Positions 1 through 8,053 of a DNA stretch of 22,189 nucleotides are shown here, piece after piece. The notes below the pieces were generated by a model. That model was not told the DNA's origin. It searched no databases and saw only the letters and a list, made by a program, of their open reading frames with translations. How positions within the stretch are numbered: position 1 is the stretch's first letter; each line of letters starts with the position of its first letter. The stretch is from Methylophilaceae bacterium. GTDB lineage: Bacteria > Pseudomonadota > Gammaproteobacteria > Burkholderiales > Methylophilaceae. The stretch is taken from the NCBI GenBank assembly GCA_003533095.1, contig DOEL01000037.1, forward strand, positions 1 through 22,189. The letters run 5' to 3'. Both the position numbers and the translations under genes were made by a program.

Positions 1-2429
1 ATGCAGGTGTTAATTTAGCACCATTGAAAGCATCACTTAAATCATCTATTGATAAATTACCTAAAGTTGAGGGTAATCAAGGTGAAATTTCAATATCGCG
101 AGATTTAAATAATCTTTTAAATTTAACCGAAAAAAATTCACAAAAATTAGGAGATGCTTATATCTCAAGCGAGATGTTTTTATTAGCATTAGCTGATGAT
201 AAAAGTGATGTCGCTAAATTATTAAAACAACATGGTTTAACCAAAGCGGCATTAGAAAAGGCTGTTCAATCTGTAAGAGGTAATGACAAAGTAAATTCTC
301 AAGACGCTGATGGTCAAAGAGAAGCGTTAAAGAAATATACAATTGATTTAACAGAACGAGCGCGCATCGGCAAGCTTGATCCAGTTATTGGACGTGATGA
401 TGAAATCCGCAGAACTATTCAGGTTTTACAACGACGTACAAAAAATAATCCCGTATTAATTGGCGAGCCTGGTGTAGGTAAAACAGCGATTGTTGAGGGT
501 TTGGCACAACGTATTGTGAACGGTGAAGTTCCTGACTCATTAAAAAATAAACGAGTACTATCATTAGATATGGCTGCTTTATTAGCCGGCGCAAAGTACC
601 GCGGAGACTTTGAGGAGCGCTTAAAAGCTGTTTTGAAAGAAATTGCATTGGATGAAGGTCAAACAATCGTTTTTATCGACGAGATCCATACAATGGTAGG
701 CGCTGGTAAAACTGAGGGCGCTATGGATGCAGGCAATATGTTAAAACCTGCATTGGCACGTGGCGAACTTCATTGTGTAGGGGCTACAACTTTAGATGAG
801 TATCGAAAATATATTGAAAAAGATGCTGCATTAGAAAGACGATTCCAAAAAGTGCTCGTCGATGAACCTTCAGTGGAGGCTACTATTGCGATCCTTCGTG
901 GGTTACAGGAGAAATATGAACTTCATCACAATGTAGAAATTACTGATCCTGCGATTGTGGCTGCAGCGGAATTATCACATCGATATATTACCGATCGATT
1001 CTTACCTGATAAAGCTATCGATCTAATTGATGAAGCTGCATCTCGCATCAAGATGGAGATTGATTCTAAACCAGAAGTTTTAGATAAATTAGAGCGTCGA
1101 CTTATTCAATTAAAAATTGAGCGCGAGGCGATGCGTCGTGAAAAAGATGAAGCGTCTAAAAAACGTTTTGAGTTGATTGAAGATGAAATTAAGAAGCTTG
1201 AAAAGGAATTTAGTAATTTAGAAGAGGTTTGGAAATCAGAAAAAGCACAGCTTCAAGGCTCAAAACATATTAAAGAAGAAATTGAACAAATACGTTTAAA
1301 AATTGAAGAAGCAACACGTAAAGGCGAATGGCAAAAAGTCTCTGAGTTGCAATACGGAAAGTTGCCAGAATTAGAAACACAACTTAAACAAGCGACTAAA
1401 GCTGAAATTGCTAAACCACAAGCAAATCGTATGTTACGCACCGAAGTAGGTGCCGATGAAATTGCAGAGGTAGTGAGCCGCGCTACAGGTATTCCTGTTT
1501 CAAAAATGATGCAAGGCGAGCGCGATAAGCTTTTAAAAATGGAAGATAAACTCCATGAGCGCGTGGTAGGACAAGATGAGGCTGTCCGTGTAGTGTCGGA
1601 TGCAATTCGTCGCTCACGATCAGGCTTAAGTGACCCTAATAGACCTTATGGTTCTTTCTTATTCTTAGGCCCTACAGGTGTCGGTAAAACGGAACTTTGT
1701 AAGTCATTGGCTAACTTTTTATTTGATTCACCAGATCATTTAATCAGAATTGATATGAGTGAGTTTATGGAGAAGCACTCTGTAGCTCGTTTGATTGGTG
1801 CGCCTCCAGGTTATGTGGGTTATGAAGAAGGTGGATACCTTACTGAAGCTGTTAGACGTAAACCTTACAGTGTTGTCTTATTAGATGAGGTAGAAAAAGC
1901 ACATCCAGATGTGTTTAATGTGCTTCTTCAAGTATTAGATGATGGACGCTTAACAGATGGTCAAGGCCGAACTGTGGACTTTAAAAACACGGTCATCATT
2001 ATGACATCTAACTTAGCTTCTAATATGATCCAGTCAATGTCGGGTGATGACTATCAAGTGATTAAATTAGCGGTGATGGGTGAGGTTAAAAATCATTTCC
2101 GTCCAGAGTTTATTAATCGTATTGATGAAGTGGTTGTCTTCCATGCCTTAGGTGATGATCATGTGAAATCGATTGCAGCGATTCAGTTACAGTATTTAAA
2201 AGATCGATTAGCACAACTCGAAATGAAAGTGGAAATCACAGATGCTGCATTAAAAGAAATTTCTAAAGAAGGGTTTGATCCAGTCTATGGGGCAAGACCT
2301 TTAAAAAGAGCGATTCAATCTGAAATTGAAAATCCACTTGCGAAAGAAATTTTAGCAGGTCATTTTATGGCAAAAGATACCATTAAAATTGATAGTATTT
2401 CAGGTAAACTTAAATTTAATAAAGTTTAA
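1..2429 (+). CDS. clpB: ATP-dependent chaperone ClpB (5'-truncated by window edge)
   Basis: ClpB is a hexameric AAA+ disaggregase that works with DnaK to recover aggregated cytosolic proteins. The frame is open from base 3 and its first residues (AGVNLAPLK) align with about residue 53 of E. coli ClpB as I recall it, so roughly 50 N-terminal residues lie outside the window. The TTG at base 24 is internal and not the start. Numbering from base 3, Walker A of AAA1 (GEPGVGKT) is at about residues 154-161 and its Walker B (FIDE) near 225. The coiled-coil middle domain, rich in Lys, Glu and Arg, spans about 360-480. Walker A of AAA2 (GPTGVGKT) is at about 556-563, and the sensor-2 GAR motif ([10 protein letters not shown]) is near the C-terminus. 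The presence of the middle domain separates it from ClpA and ClpC. The visible 808 residues match the family length. No heat-shock promoter can be assessed because the 5' end is missing. Confidence 0.97.
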   Translation, partial: AGVNLAPLKASLKSSIDKLPKVEGNQGEISISRDLNNLLNLTEKNSQKLGDAYISSEMFLLALADDKSDVAKLLKQHGLTKAALEKAVQSVRGNDKVNSQDADGQREALKKYTIDLTERARIGKLDPVIGRDDEIRRTIQVLQRRTKNNPVLIGEPGVGKTAIVEGLAQRIVNGEVPDSLKNKRVLSLDMAALLAGAKYRGDFEERLKAVLKEIALDEGQTIVFIDEIHTMVGAGKTEGAMDAGNMLKPALARGELHCVGATTLDEYRKYIEKDAALERRFQKVLVDEPSVEATIAILRGLQEKYELHHNVEITDPAIVAAAELSHRYITDRFLPDKAIDLIDEAASRIKMEIDSKPEVLDKLERRLIQLKIEREAMRREKDEASKKRFELIEDEIKKLEKEFSNLEEVWKSEKAQLQGSKHIKEEIEQIRLKIEEATRKGEWQKVSELQYGKLPELETQLKQATKAEIAKPQANRMLRTEVGADEIAEVVSRATGIPVSKMMQGERDKLLKMEDKLHERVVGQDEAVRVVSDAIRRSRSGLSDPNRPYGSFLFLGPTGVGKTELCKSLANFLFDSPDHLIRIDMSEFMEKHSVARLIGAPPGYVGYEEGGYLTEAVRRKPYSVVLLDEVEKAHPDVFNVLLQVLDDGRLTDGQGRTVDFKNTVIIMTSNLASNMIQSMSGDDYQVIKLAVMGEVKNHFRPEFINRIDEVVVFHALGDDHVKSIAAIQLQYLKDRLAQLEMKVEITDAALKEISKEGFDPVYGARPLKRAIQSEIENPLAKEILAGHFMAKDTIKIDSISGKLKFNKV

Positions 2430-2444
2430 GTAAAGCCTTGATTA

Positions 2445-2864
2445 ATGAAACAAGCTAGTCAAACATTGGCGATCCGAACTTCGGGTCGCCATTTTTATGA
2501 TGTCACCCAAAAAGTTTTAGATTGGGTAAATGGGTCTGAATTTAAAGAAGGTTTATTAACGCTTTATGTGCAACATACTTCCGCAAGTCTTCTTATTAAT
2601 GAGAATTACGACCCTGATGTTTTAGTTGATCTAGAAAGTTTTTTTAAGCGCTTAGTGCCTGATGGAGATCCTTTGTTTATCCATACAGCTGAAGGCAAAG
2701 ATGATATGCCTGCGCACATCAGAACTGCGTTAACTCAAACAAGTCTCTCGATACCGATTAAGCAAGGCAAAGTTGCTTTAGGTCAATGGCAAGGTATTTT
2801 TTTATATGAACATCGCTACGAGTCACATGAGCGACGTATCTTGCTGCATATGATCGGTGAGTAA
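2445..2864 (+). CDS. yjbQ: YjbQ-family protein (UPF0047, secondary thiamine phosphate synthase family)
   Basis: This 139-residue protein carries the hallmarks of the YjbQ/UPF0047 family: a central segment with HTSASLLINENYDPDV, then HTAEGKDDMPAHI, and LYEHR near the C-terminus. The His, Glu and Asp residues in these motifs are thought to form the active or metal site. E. coli YjbQ has weak thiamine phosphate synthase activity in vitro, but the physiological role of the family is unsettled, so the enzyme name is provisional. The gene starts 15 nt after clpB on the same strand with no promoter-like sequence between them, so co-transcription is likely. No clear Shine-Dalgarno sequence precedes the ATG. 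Its stop codon lies one base from the stop of the convergent envC-like gene. Confidence 0.88.
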   Translation: MKQASQTLAIRTSGRHFYDVTQKVLDWVNGSEFKEGLLTLYVQHTSASLLINENYDPDVLVDLESFFKRLVPDGDPLFIHTAEGKDDMPAHIRTALTQTSLSIPIKQGKVALGQWQGIFLYEHRYESHERRILLHMIGE

Positions 2865-2865
2865 T

Positions 2866-4092
2866 TTATTTAATTGCAGTCCAGGCAAGAGGATCAAAAG
2901 GTTTACTGAGCTTTCTTAATTCAAAATAAAGTCCATTCGATTCATTGCCACCTGTATTACCCACTAATGCGATCACGTCACCTCCACGCACAATCTCACC
3001 TGTTTTTTTAAGTGTAGATTGATTGTTGCCATAAAGACTCATATAACCTTCTCCATGATCCACAATAATAAGATTGCCAAAGCCTCGAAGCCAGTCTGCA
3101 AAGACTACACGCCCTGTTGCTATTGATTTTACTTCATTACCTTCATTAGATTTAATAAATAAACCTTTCCAAGATAGACCGGTATCTTCTCTAGGGGAAC
3201 CGAATCGATTAATGACATCTCCTTTTACCGGTAAACTTAATTTTCCTCGAAGCGATTCAAATTTTTGACCTGAAAATGTTTCTGTAGGAATACTTTCATT
3301 GCTTAAAACAGGTGTTTTTGTAGAGCTTTTTTCTTCACGTTTTGATGGAATAGGCGTTGAAGGTAATCTTGCTAAACGATCAACGAGATCGGTCAATCTT
3401 TTTTCATCTCGCATTAATTTTTGAATTTCATTGCGCTGCTGATTTATTTTAGAAGATAAACTTGCAATAAGCTTGGCGCGATCTTTCTTTTGCGATTCGA
3501 GCTCTGCTCGCTTTATTTCTTCTTTTTGTTTTAAACTTGCGATTTCTTTTAGTTTTGAAGCGGTTTCCAGACTGTATGCTTCAATTTTTTTTAAATTACC
3601 TTGCATTTGATAAATATTTTTAGCGCGAGCTTTCGCGACATAAGAATAGTACTGAATATTTCTTGCAACAACGCTCGGGTTTTCAGACTGGATAATCATT
3701 TGTAAATAACCAGGATCACCATGAAGATATTGTTGGTAGATTTGTTGCCCCAACATTTTTCTCTGAAGATCAACTTGAGATTCTACTGTGTCGGATTGCG
3801 CTTTAAGTTCTTGAAGTTTGGTATAGTTTTTTTTCTGCTGCACTGATATTTCATAAAGTGAGCGATTTGTATCGCTAATTTGTTTTTCACTTTTTTTTAA
3901 TTGATCAGTTGCATCCTCTTGTGCTTTTTGTGTGCCGCTTAATTCCCTTTTTAGCTGATCAATTTTTTCATGAACAGCATTTAAATTTTCTTTTGCCGAA
4001 TCAGCTTTGGTTGCCGCTAAAGCACTGTGAGAAAAAAATATAAAGATGCATTGAATTAAAAAATTCAATGGGATATTTTTGACTTTAATCAT
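2866..4092 (-). CDS. envC: EnvC-like murein hydrolase activator (degenerate LytM/M23 domain)
   Basis: This periplasmic coiled-coil protein of 408 residues has a C-terminal LytM (peptidase M23) fold. The N-terminus has a Lys-containing start, a hydrophobic core at about residues 9-22 and an ALA-A signal-peptidase site near 26. Residues 30-250 are rich in Lys, Gln and Glu and look like long coiled coils, followed by a Ser/Pro/Thr-rich linker and the M23 fold from about residue 285. The metal and catalytic positions are degenerate: the usual HxxxD region reads LSWKGLFI and the usual HxH region reads LYFELR. E. coli EnvC has the same kind of substitutions; it has no hydrolase activity and activates the amidases AmiA and AmiB at the septum. 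The same role is inferred here. The gene overlaps the upstream gpmI by 8 nt, which suggests translational coupling. Confidence 0.88.
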   Translation of the reverse strand: MIKVKNIPLNFLIQCIFIFFSHSALAATKADSAKENLNAVHEKIDQLKRELSGTQKAQEDATDQLKKSEKQISDTNRSLYEISVQQKKNYTKLQELKAQSDTVESQVDLQRKMLGQQIYQQYLHGDPGYLQMIIQSENPSVVARNIQYYSYVAKARAKNIYQMQGNLKKIEAYSLETASKLKEIASLKQKEEIKRAELESQKKDRAKLIASLSSKINQQRNEIQKLMRDEKRLTDLVDRLARLPSTPIPSKREEKSSTKTPVLSNESIPTETFSGQKFESLRGKLSLPVKGDVINRFGSPREDTGLSWKGLFIKSNEGNEVKSIATGRVVFADWLRGFGNLIIVDHGEGYMSLYGNNQSTLKKTGEIVRGGDVIALVGNTGGNESNGLYFELRKLSKPFDPLAWTAIK

Positions 4093-5626
4093 TCAATTGA
4101 ATTAAGTTTTGTCCTGTCATCTCGGGAGGTTGTTTTTCCCCCATAAGATGAAGCAGTGTGGGGGCAATATCAGAGAGTTTTCCATTAGGCTTAATTGATG
4201 CTTTACGGCCAACATAAAGTAAAGGCACGACATTTGTTGTATGTTGAGTATGAACTTGTTTATTTTCATAGTCCTTCATAAGCTCTGCATTGCCGTGGTC
4301 TGCTGTGATAATGACTTCCCCACCAATCTTTTCCATCGCATTCACCACTTGGCCGATACATGTATCAAGCGCCTCCATTGCCTTAATCGCAGCATCAAGA
4401 TTACCTGTATGACCGACCATATCAGCATTTGCAAAATTACATATGATGGCCTGATATTTTTTACTTTGAATAGCATCGGTAAGTTTTTGTGCGACTTCAA
4501 ATGCACTCATTTCAGGTTTGAGATCATAAGTTGCAACCTGAGGGGAGGGCACTAAAATGCGATCCTCACCTTCGTATACAGTTTCATTGCCACCATTAAA
4601 GAAGAATGTGACGTGTGGATATTTTTCTGTTTCTGCAATACGTAGTTGCTTTAAACCTAATTTCGAGATGTACTCACCGAAAGAATTATTGACTGAGGTC
4701 GGTTTAAAAATAGCCGATGATTTTTTGTCATTTTGATCATACTGAGTGAGCGTGAAATAGTGACTGATATTAATTTTCTTTTGACGTTCAAAAGCACTAA
4801 AGTTGTCTTGTAAGAGTGCATCTGTAATTTGGCGTGCACGATCAGATCGATAATTCATAAACACCACTGCATCGCCATCTTGAATGGTAGTCGCTTTTTG
4901 ATTTTCATCGAGAATGGATGTAGGTTTTATAAACTCATCCGTCTCATCCCTCTGATATCCTTTGTGAATCGCATCAATTGGGTCTGTGACATGGATAGAA
5001 GACCCCATGGTTAATGCGTTATAAGCTAATTCAATACGAGGCCAACGCTTATCTCGATCCATTGCATAGTAGCGACCTGATATAGAAGCAATTTTCCCAA
5101 TGCCTATTTCCTTTAAATGAGATTTGAGTTGTTCGATATACTGCAGGGCACTTTTAGGTGGCGTATCTCGACCATCTAAGAAAGCATGGATATAAACATT
5201 TTTTAAATCACATTGCTTCGCGAGTTTCAACATTGCATAGAAATGATCTAAATGACTATGAACACCGCCATCAGAAAAAAGACCTAAAAGATGTAAGGCT
5301 TTGCCATTGTCTTTAATAGATTTGAATGCGTTGATGAGGGATGCATTTTTAAAAAAATCACCTGAGGCGATGCTTGAATTAATTCTTTCAAGATCCTGCT
5401 GAATAATACGCCCCGCACCAATATTTAAATGCCCTACTTCTGAATTGCCCATTTGTCCCTGAGGTAAGCCTACAAATTCCTCAGACGCATTAATAAAGCT
5501 ATGAGCGTACTTATTCCACAAACCATTCCAGTGTGGCATTTTTGCATTTTTAATTGCATTATGATCGTCGTCTTCTCTATGGCCAAAGCCATCCAAGATA
5601 ATCAGTAACACAGGTTTTTTTAGCAT
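4085..5626 (-). CDS. gpmI: 2,3-bisphosphoglycerate-independent phosphoglycerate mutase
   Basis: GpmI interconverts 3- and 2-phosphoglycerate in glycolysis and gluconeogenesis using two Mn ions and a phosphoserine intermediate. The 513-residue length is typical. Visible residues are Asp12 in ILDGFG, the nucleophile Ser62 in GNSEVGHLNIGAGR, the DGRDTPP loop of the transferase insert, NADMVGHTGN and TADHGNAE (metal ligands), and HTQHTTNVVP near the C-terminus. It is first in a minus-strand unit with the envC-like gene, which overlaps its 3' end. The ATG at 5626 has no good Shine-Dalgarno sequence. The divergent gap upstream contains the -10-like ATTATAAT about 40 nt from the start. Confidence 0.97.
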   Translation of the reverse strand: MLKKPVLLIILDGFGHREDDDHNAIKNAKMPHWNGLWNKYAHSFINASEEFVGLPQGQMGNSEVGHLNIGAGRIIQQDLERINSSIASGDFFKNASLINAFKSIKDNGKALHLLGLFSDGGVHSHLDHFYAMLKLAKQCDLKNVYIHAFLDGRDTPPKSALQYIEQLKSHLKEIGIGKIASISGRYYAMDRDKRWPRIELAYNALTMGSSIHVTDPIDAIHKGYQRDETDEFIKPTSILDENQKATTIQDGDAVVFMNYRSDRARQITDALLQDNFSAFERQKKINISHYFTLTQYDQNDKKSSAIFKPTSVNNSFGEYISKLGLKQLRIAETEKYPHVTFFFNGGNETVYEGEDRILVPSPQVATYDLKPEMSAFEVAQKLTDAIQSKKYQAIICNFANADMVGHTGNLDAAIKAMEALDTCIGQVVNAMEKIGGEVIITADHGNAELMKDYENKQVHTQHTTNVVPLLYVGRKASIKPNGKLSDIAPTLLHLMGEKQPPEMTGQNLIQLND

Positions 5627-5709
5627 AGTGAGACGTATGTATATGTTGCTTAAAGATTAATGAATTATAATGCTTGTCATCAAATTTCACACGCCTTAAC
5701 GTTAGCACC
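5627..5709. promoter_or_regulatory. gpmI/grxC divergent promoter region with palindromic -10
   Basis: The 83-nt gap between the divergent gpmI and grxC starts contains ATTATAAT at 5664-5671. It is its own reverse complement, so it presents a perfect TATAAT on both strands: plus at 5666-5671 and minus at 5669-5664. Start sites about 7 nt downstream in each direction would give leaders of about 30 nt to both genes (grxC ATG at 5710, gpmI ATG at 5626). I see no convincing -35 hexamer on either side. The -10 is directly visible; its use in both directions is inference. Confidence 0.5.
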
Positions 5710-5970
5710 ATGAAATCAATCAAGATGTATACCAGTGCTTATTGCCCTTATTGCTTAAATGCTGAAAAGCTTCTGTCCAAAAAAGGGATTACAGATATTA
5801 AAAAAATACGCGTAGATGGAGATTCAGCTATTTTACAAGAGATGATTGAAAAAACTGGACGTCGCACAGTGCCCCAAATTTATATCGGTGACTACCATGT
5901 AGGCGGATTTGATGATTTAAGAGCGCTGGATTTAGAAGGCAAGCTTGATTCACTTCTCGGGATTTCCTAG
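5710..5970 (+). CDS. grxC: Glutaredoxin 3
   Basis: This is a small dithiol glutaredoxin of 86 residues that uses glutathione to reduce disulfides in the cytosol. It shows the CPYC active site (Cys12 and Cys15), the cis-proline segment RTVPQIYIG, and the GGFDDL glutathione-binding loop, and it aligns end to end with E. coli GrxC as I recall it. I chose the ATG at 5710. The frame stays open further upstream to a TTG at 5674, but that extension would begin within a few bases of the predicted transcription start and has no counterpart in the family. The gene precedes secB, a common arrangement in proteobacteria. A weak hairpin followed by a T-rich run begins at its stop codon. Confidence 0.95.
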   Translation: MKSIKMYTSAYCPYCLNAEKLLSKKGITDIKKIRVDGDSAILQEMIEKTGRRTVPQIYIGDYHVGGFDDLRALDLEGKLDSLLGIS

Positions 5971-5993
5971 AAAGATTCCTTTTATTTTATTTA
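5960..5993 (+). terminator. Candidate weak intrinsic terminator after grxC
   Basis: An AT-rich hairpin spans the grxC stop codon: TTTC (5963-5966), loop CTA, GAAA (5970-5973), extended by GGA (5960-5962) pairing with TCC (5977-5979) across a GAT bulge. It is followed directly by TTTTATTTTATTT. The shape is that of a Rho-independent terminator, but the stem is short and low in GC, so termination is probably partial. A separate promoter-like sequence for secB just downstream is consistent with some termination here. Confidence 0.4.
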
Positions 5994-6018
5994 AATATTG
6001 TCGATAAAAAGATAGAAT
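5990..6018 (+). promoter_or_regulatory. Candidate secB promoter
   Basis: TTTAAA (5990-5995), a 17-nt spacer and TAGAAT (6013-6018) match the sigma-70 pattern at 4 of 6 and 5 of 6 positions. A start near 6025 would leave a leader of about 52 nt before the secB ATG at 6078. In a region this AT-rich such matches are frequent, so confidence is modest. Confidence 0.4.
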
Positions 6019-6043
6019 GCTGTATTCGTTTAATTAAATAACA

Positions 6044-6061
6044 GCGGCCTTAAAAGTCCGC
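6044..6061 (+). other. Hairpin in the secB leader
   Basis: GCGG (6044-6047) pairs with CCGC (6058-6061), and inside a single C/T mismatch CT pairs with AG around a TAAA loop. It lies 16 nt before the secB start codon and is conspicuous because it is the only GC-rich run in an otherwise AT-rich leader. No T-tract follows, so it is not a terminator. Any regulatory role is speculative. Confidence 0.35.
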
Positions 6062-6077
6062 CTAACTGGAAAATAAG

Positions 6078-6602
6078 ATGGCAGAAAAAAAGAAAGCAGT
6101 ACCTAAATCAACTAAAGCAGAAAAAAGCGTCAAAATTGATCCGCAAGCAAACGGAAGTGCACAACCTGGATTTGCTATTGAAAAACTTTTTCTTAAAGAT
6201 GTTTCAGTTGAAGTACCTAATTCCCCAGAAATATTTACACAACGTGAAGCACCTCAAATTGCTATCGAATTAGGTAATTCAGGCAAGCCTTTGGCTGATG
6301 GTTATTTTGAAGTTGCTTTAAAAATTACTGTGACATCAAAAATTGCTGATAAAACAGCTTTTCTTATTGAGGTGACACAAGCAGGTATTTTCGCATTACG
6401 TAATATTCCAGAAGAAAATCTTGAAATGATTATCGCGATTACTTGCCCTAATATTTTATTCCCATATGCACGCGAAGCTATTTCAGATTTAGTGATTAAA
6501 GCAGGTTTTGCACCTGTTCTCTTAAATCCAATTAATTTTGAAATGCTCTATATGCAACAAAAGCAGCAAGCAGCGGGTAATGCGGTTGGCACAAAAAACT
6601 AA
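6078..6602 (+). CDS. secB: Protein-export chaperone SecB
   Basis: SecB is a homotetrameric cytosolic chaperone that holds precursor proteins unfolded and passes them to SecA. The 174-residue product has the core family segments: FAIEKLFLKDVSVEVPNSP, LADGYFEVALKITVT, then the TQAGIF region, and CPNILFPYAREAISDLV with GFAPVLLNPINFEMLY. Before the core there is an N-terminal extension of about 30 residues rich in Lys (KKKAVPKSTKAEK), longer than in E. coli SecB, which is about 155 residues in total. The C-terminal tail is Gln/Ala-rich and ends in Lys-Asn. A weak purine run (GGAAAATAAG) precedes the ATG. The next gene overlaps its 3' end in another frame. Confidence 0.97.
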   Translation: MAEKKKAVPKSTKAEKSVKIDPQANGSAQPGFAIEKLFLKDVSVEVPNSPEIFTQREAPQIAIELGNSGKPLADGYFEVALKITVTSKIADKTAFLIEVTQAGIFALRNIPEENLEMIIAITCPNILFPYAREAISDLVIKAGFAPVLLNPINFEMLYMQQKQQAAGNAVGTKN

Positions 6603-7044
6603 CTTTTTTTTCCGTTATTTTTTTATATGGGTTGTGTGTGTCATATCACAATCTAGTTATGCCGAATTTCGATCCGTTTCATCTGGTAAAACTATCCTCT
6701 ATGAAGCGCCCTCAGCAACTACTAAAAGAGTTTATTTAGTTGGCGAAGGCTATCCCTTAGAAATCATTGTGAATCTTGGTGACTGGCTCAAAGTCAGAGA
6801 TTCTTCTGGTACGCTAAGTTGGGTAGAATCAAAAAATTTACAATCCAAAAGAACAGTGATTGTGAAGGTAGATAAAGCAAATATATATAAAGAGCCTGAA
6901 TCTAAATCAGCACTTATAGCTACAACTGAAAAAGATGTTGTCATTGAACTTTCAGATCCTCTTATTACCAATGGATGGATTAAAGTTCGTTATCAACAAG
7001 ATCTAGATGGATACATTCAAACCTCTCAGGTATGGGGAATTTAA
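6580..7044 (+). CDS. Secreted protein with two bacterial SH3-like domains
   Basis: This 154-residue protein of unknown specific function is probably periplasmic. With the ATG at 6580 it starts with a short basic stretch, a strongly hydrophobic segment (FFFRYFFIWVVCVI) and a signal-peptidase-like site SSYA-E near residue 28. Two consecutive SH3-like (SH3b type) repeats follow. The first, at about 32-85, has LYEAPS, GDWLKV and the Trp-Val closing strand. The second, at about 90-150, has ANIYKEPES, GWIKVRY and GYIQTSQVWGI. Such domains usually bind peptidoglycan or peptides. The frame is open to an earlier ATG at 6538, but that would add residues before the signal peptide and enlarge the secB overlap. 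With 6580 the overlap is 23 nt and GCGGG lies just upstream. gpsA follows 4 nt later. No function can be assigned from context. Confidence 0.85.
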   Translation: MRLAQKTNFFFRYFFIWVVCVISQSSYAEFRSVSSGKTILYEAPSATTKRVYLVGEGYPLEIIVNLGDWLKVRDSSGTLSWVESKNLQSKRTVIVKVDKANIYKEPESKSALIATTEKDVVIELSDPLITNGWIKVRYQQDLDGYIQTSQVWGI

Positions 7045-7048
7045 TTAA

Positions 7049-8050
7049 TTGAAGATCGCAGTCTTAGGTGCGGGTGCGTGGGGTACGGCTTTAGCCATGC
7101 AAATCAGCCAAAAGCATCGCGTAACTTTATGGGCTAGAAATGCAGGCCATGTCTCTGGTATGCGTAAAGCAAGATCAAACCCGCTTTATCTAGGCGACTT
7201 TCCCTTTAATAATCAATTGGTGGTCGAAGATAATTTGAGGGAAGCGATTCATGATGCAGAACTTATTTTATCGGTCGTACCTACTTCGGGTTTTAGAGCT
7301 ATTTTAAAAGAGATTAAATCTTTCAATCATAAAGCCCCGGTGATATGGGCTAATAAAGGTTTAGAAGCAGGGACTGCAAAATTACCGCATGAAGTTGCTT
7401 TGGAGGAATTAGGTGACCCTAAAAAAACTGGACAACATTGGGGCGCTTTATCAGGCCCTAGTTTTGCAGCTGAGCTCGTAAGATCTCTGCCTACCGCACT
7501 CACCTTAGCTGCAACTGATGAAGCATTCACCCAAAGCTTAGCTTCTATTATGCACGGAAATAATTTACGCGTTTATACAAGCCAAGATGTAATTGGCGTA
7601 TCTGTTGGGGGCGCACTTAAAAATGTCATTGCGATTGCTGCAGGTATTTCAGATGGCATGGGATTTGGAAATAACGCGAGAGCCGCTTTAATTACGCGAG
7701 GTTTAGCTGAGATTACTCGTTTTGGTATGAGTTTGGGTGGGCAAAAAGATACTTTCATGGGCCTTACCGGCGCTGGTGATTTAATTTTGACATGTACCGG
7801 AGACTACTCAAGAAATCGTGAAGTTGGTTTAAGGCTTGCTAAAGGTCAAACGATTGATGAAGTTTTAAAGGGTTTAGGCCATGTTGCGGAAGGTGTGTAT
7901 ACAGCTAAAGAAGTTGTAAATCGTGCAAAAGTGCTTCACGTATCTATGCCTATTACATACGAAGTAAACCAAGTATTAAGTTTTGGTAAATCACCTCAAG
8001 AAGCGGTGATCGACTTATTAGGTCGAGAGCAAAAGTCAGAAATACATTAA
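7049..8050 (+). CDS. gpsA: Glycerol-3-phosphate dehydrogenase [NAD(P)+]
   Basis: GpsA reduces dihydroxyacetone phosphate to sn-glycerol 3-phosphate, the backbone for phospholipids. The 333-residue length is typical. The Rossmann motif GAGAWG is at residues 7-12, NKGLE near 102, the GPSFAAE segment near 136, and the catalytic lysine is Lys191 in GGALKNVIAIAAG. The GFGNNARAALITRGLAE substrate-binding segment follows. The start must be the TTG at 7049: an in-frame TAA lies immediately upstream (7046-7048) and the next ATG falls after the Rossmann glycines. GGGG at 7034-7037 may act as the ribosome site. Its stop is 3 nt from the convergent trmL stop. Confidence 0.97.
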   Translation: MKIAVLGAGAWGTALAMQISQKHRVTLWARNAGHVSGMRKARSNPLYLGDFPFNNQLVVEDNLREAIHDAELILSVVPTSGFRAILKEIKSFNHKAPVIWANKGLEAGTAKLPHEVALEELGDPKKTGQHWGALSGPSFAAELVRSLPTALTLAATDEAFTQSLASIMHGNNLRVYTSQDVIGVSVGGALKNVIAIAAGISDGMGFGNNARAALITRGLAEITRFGMSLGGQKDTFMGLTGAGDLILTCTGDYSRNREVGLRLAKGQTIDEVLKGLGHVAEGVYTAKEVVNRAKVLHVSMPITYEVNQVLSFGKSPQEAVIDLLGREQKSEIH

Positions 8051-8053
8051 ACT

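Noticed and set aside
24-26. TTG at base 24 as the clpB start
   Set aside because: The frame is open to the window edge and the residues before it align with internal ClpB sequence, so the gene is simply truncated by the window.
4241-4555. Plus-strand open frame of 104 codons opposite gpmI
   Set aside because: Cys/His/Ile-rich translation of the antisense strand of a conserved gene; no start signals.
5674-5709. N-terminal extension of grxC from a TTG at 5674
   Set aside because: It begins at about the predicted transcription start and has no family counterpart; the ATG at 5710 gives a normal glutaredoxin.
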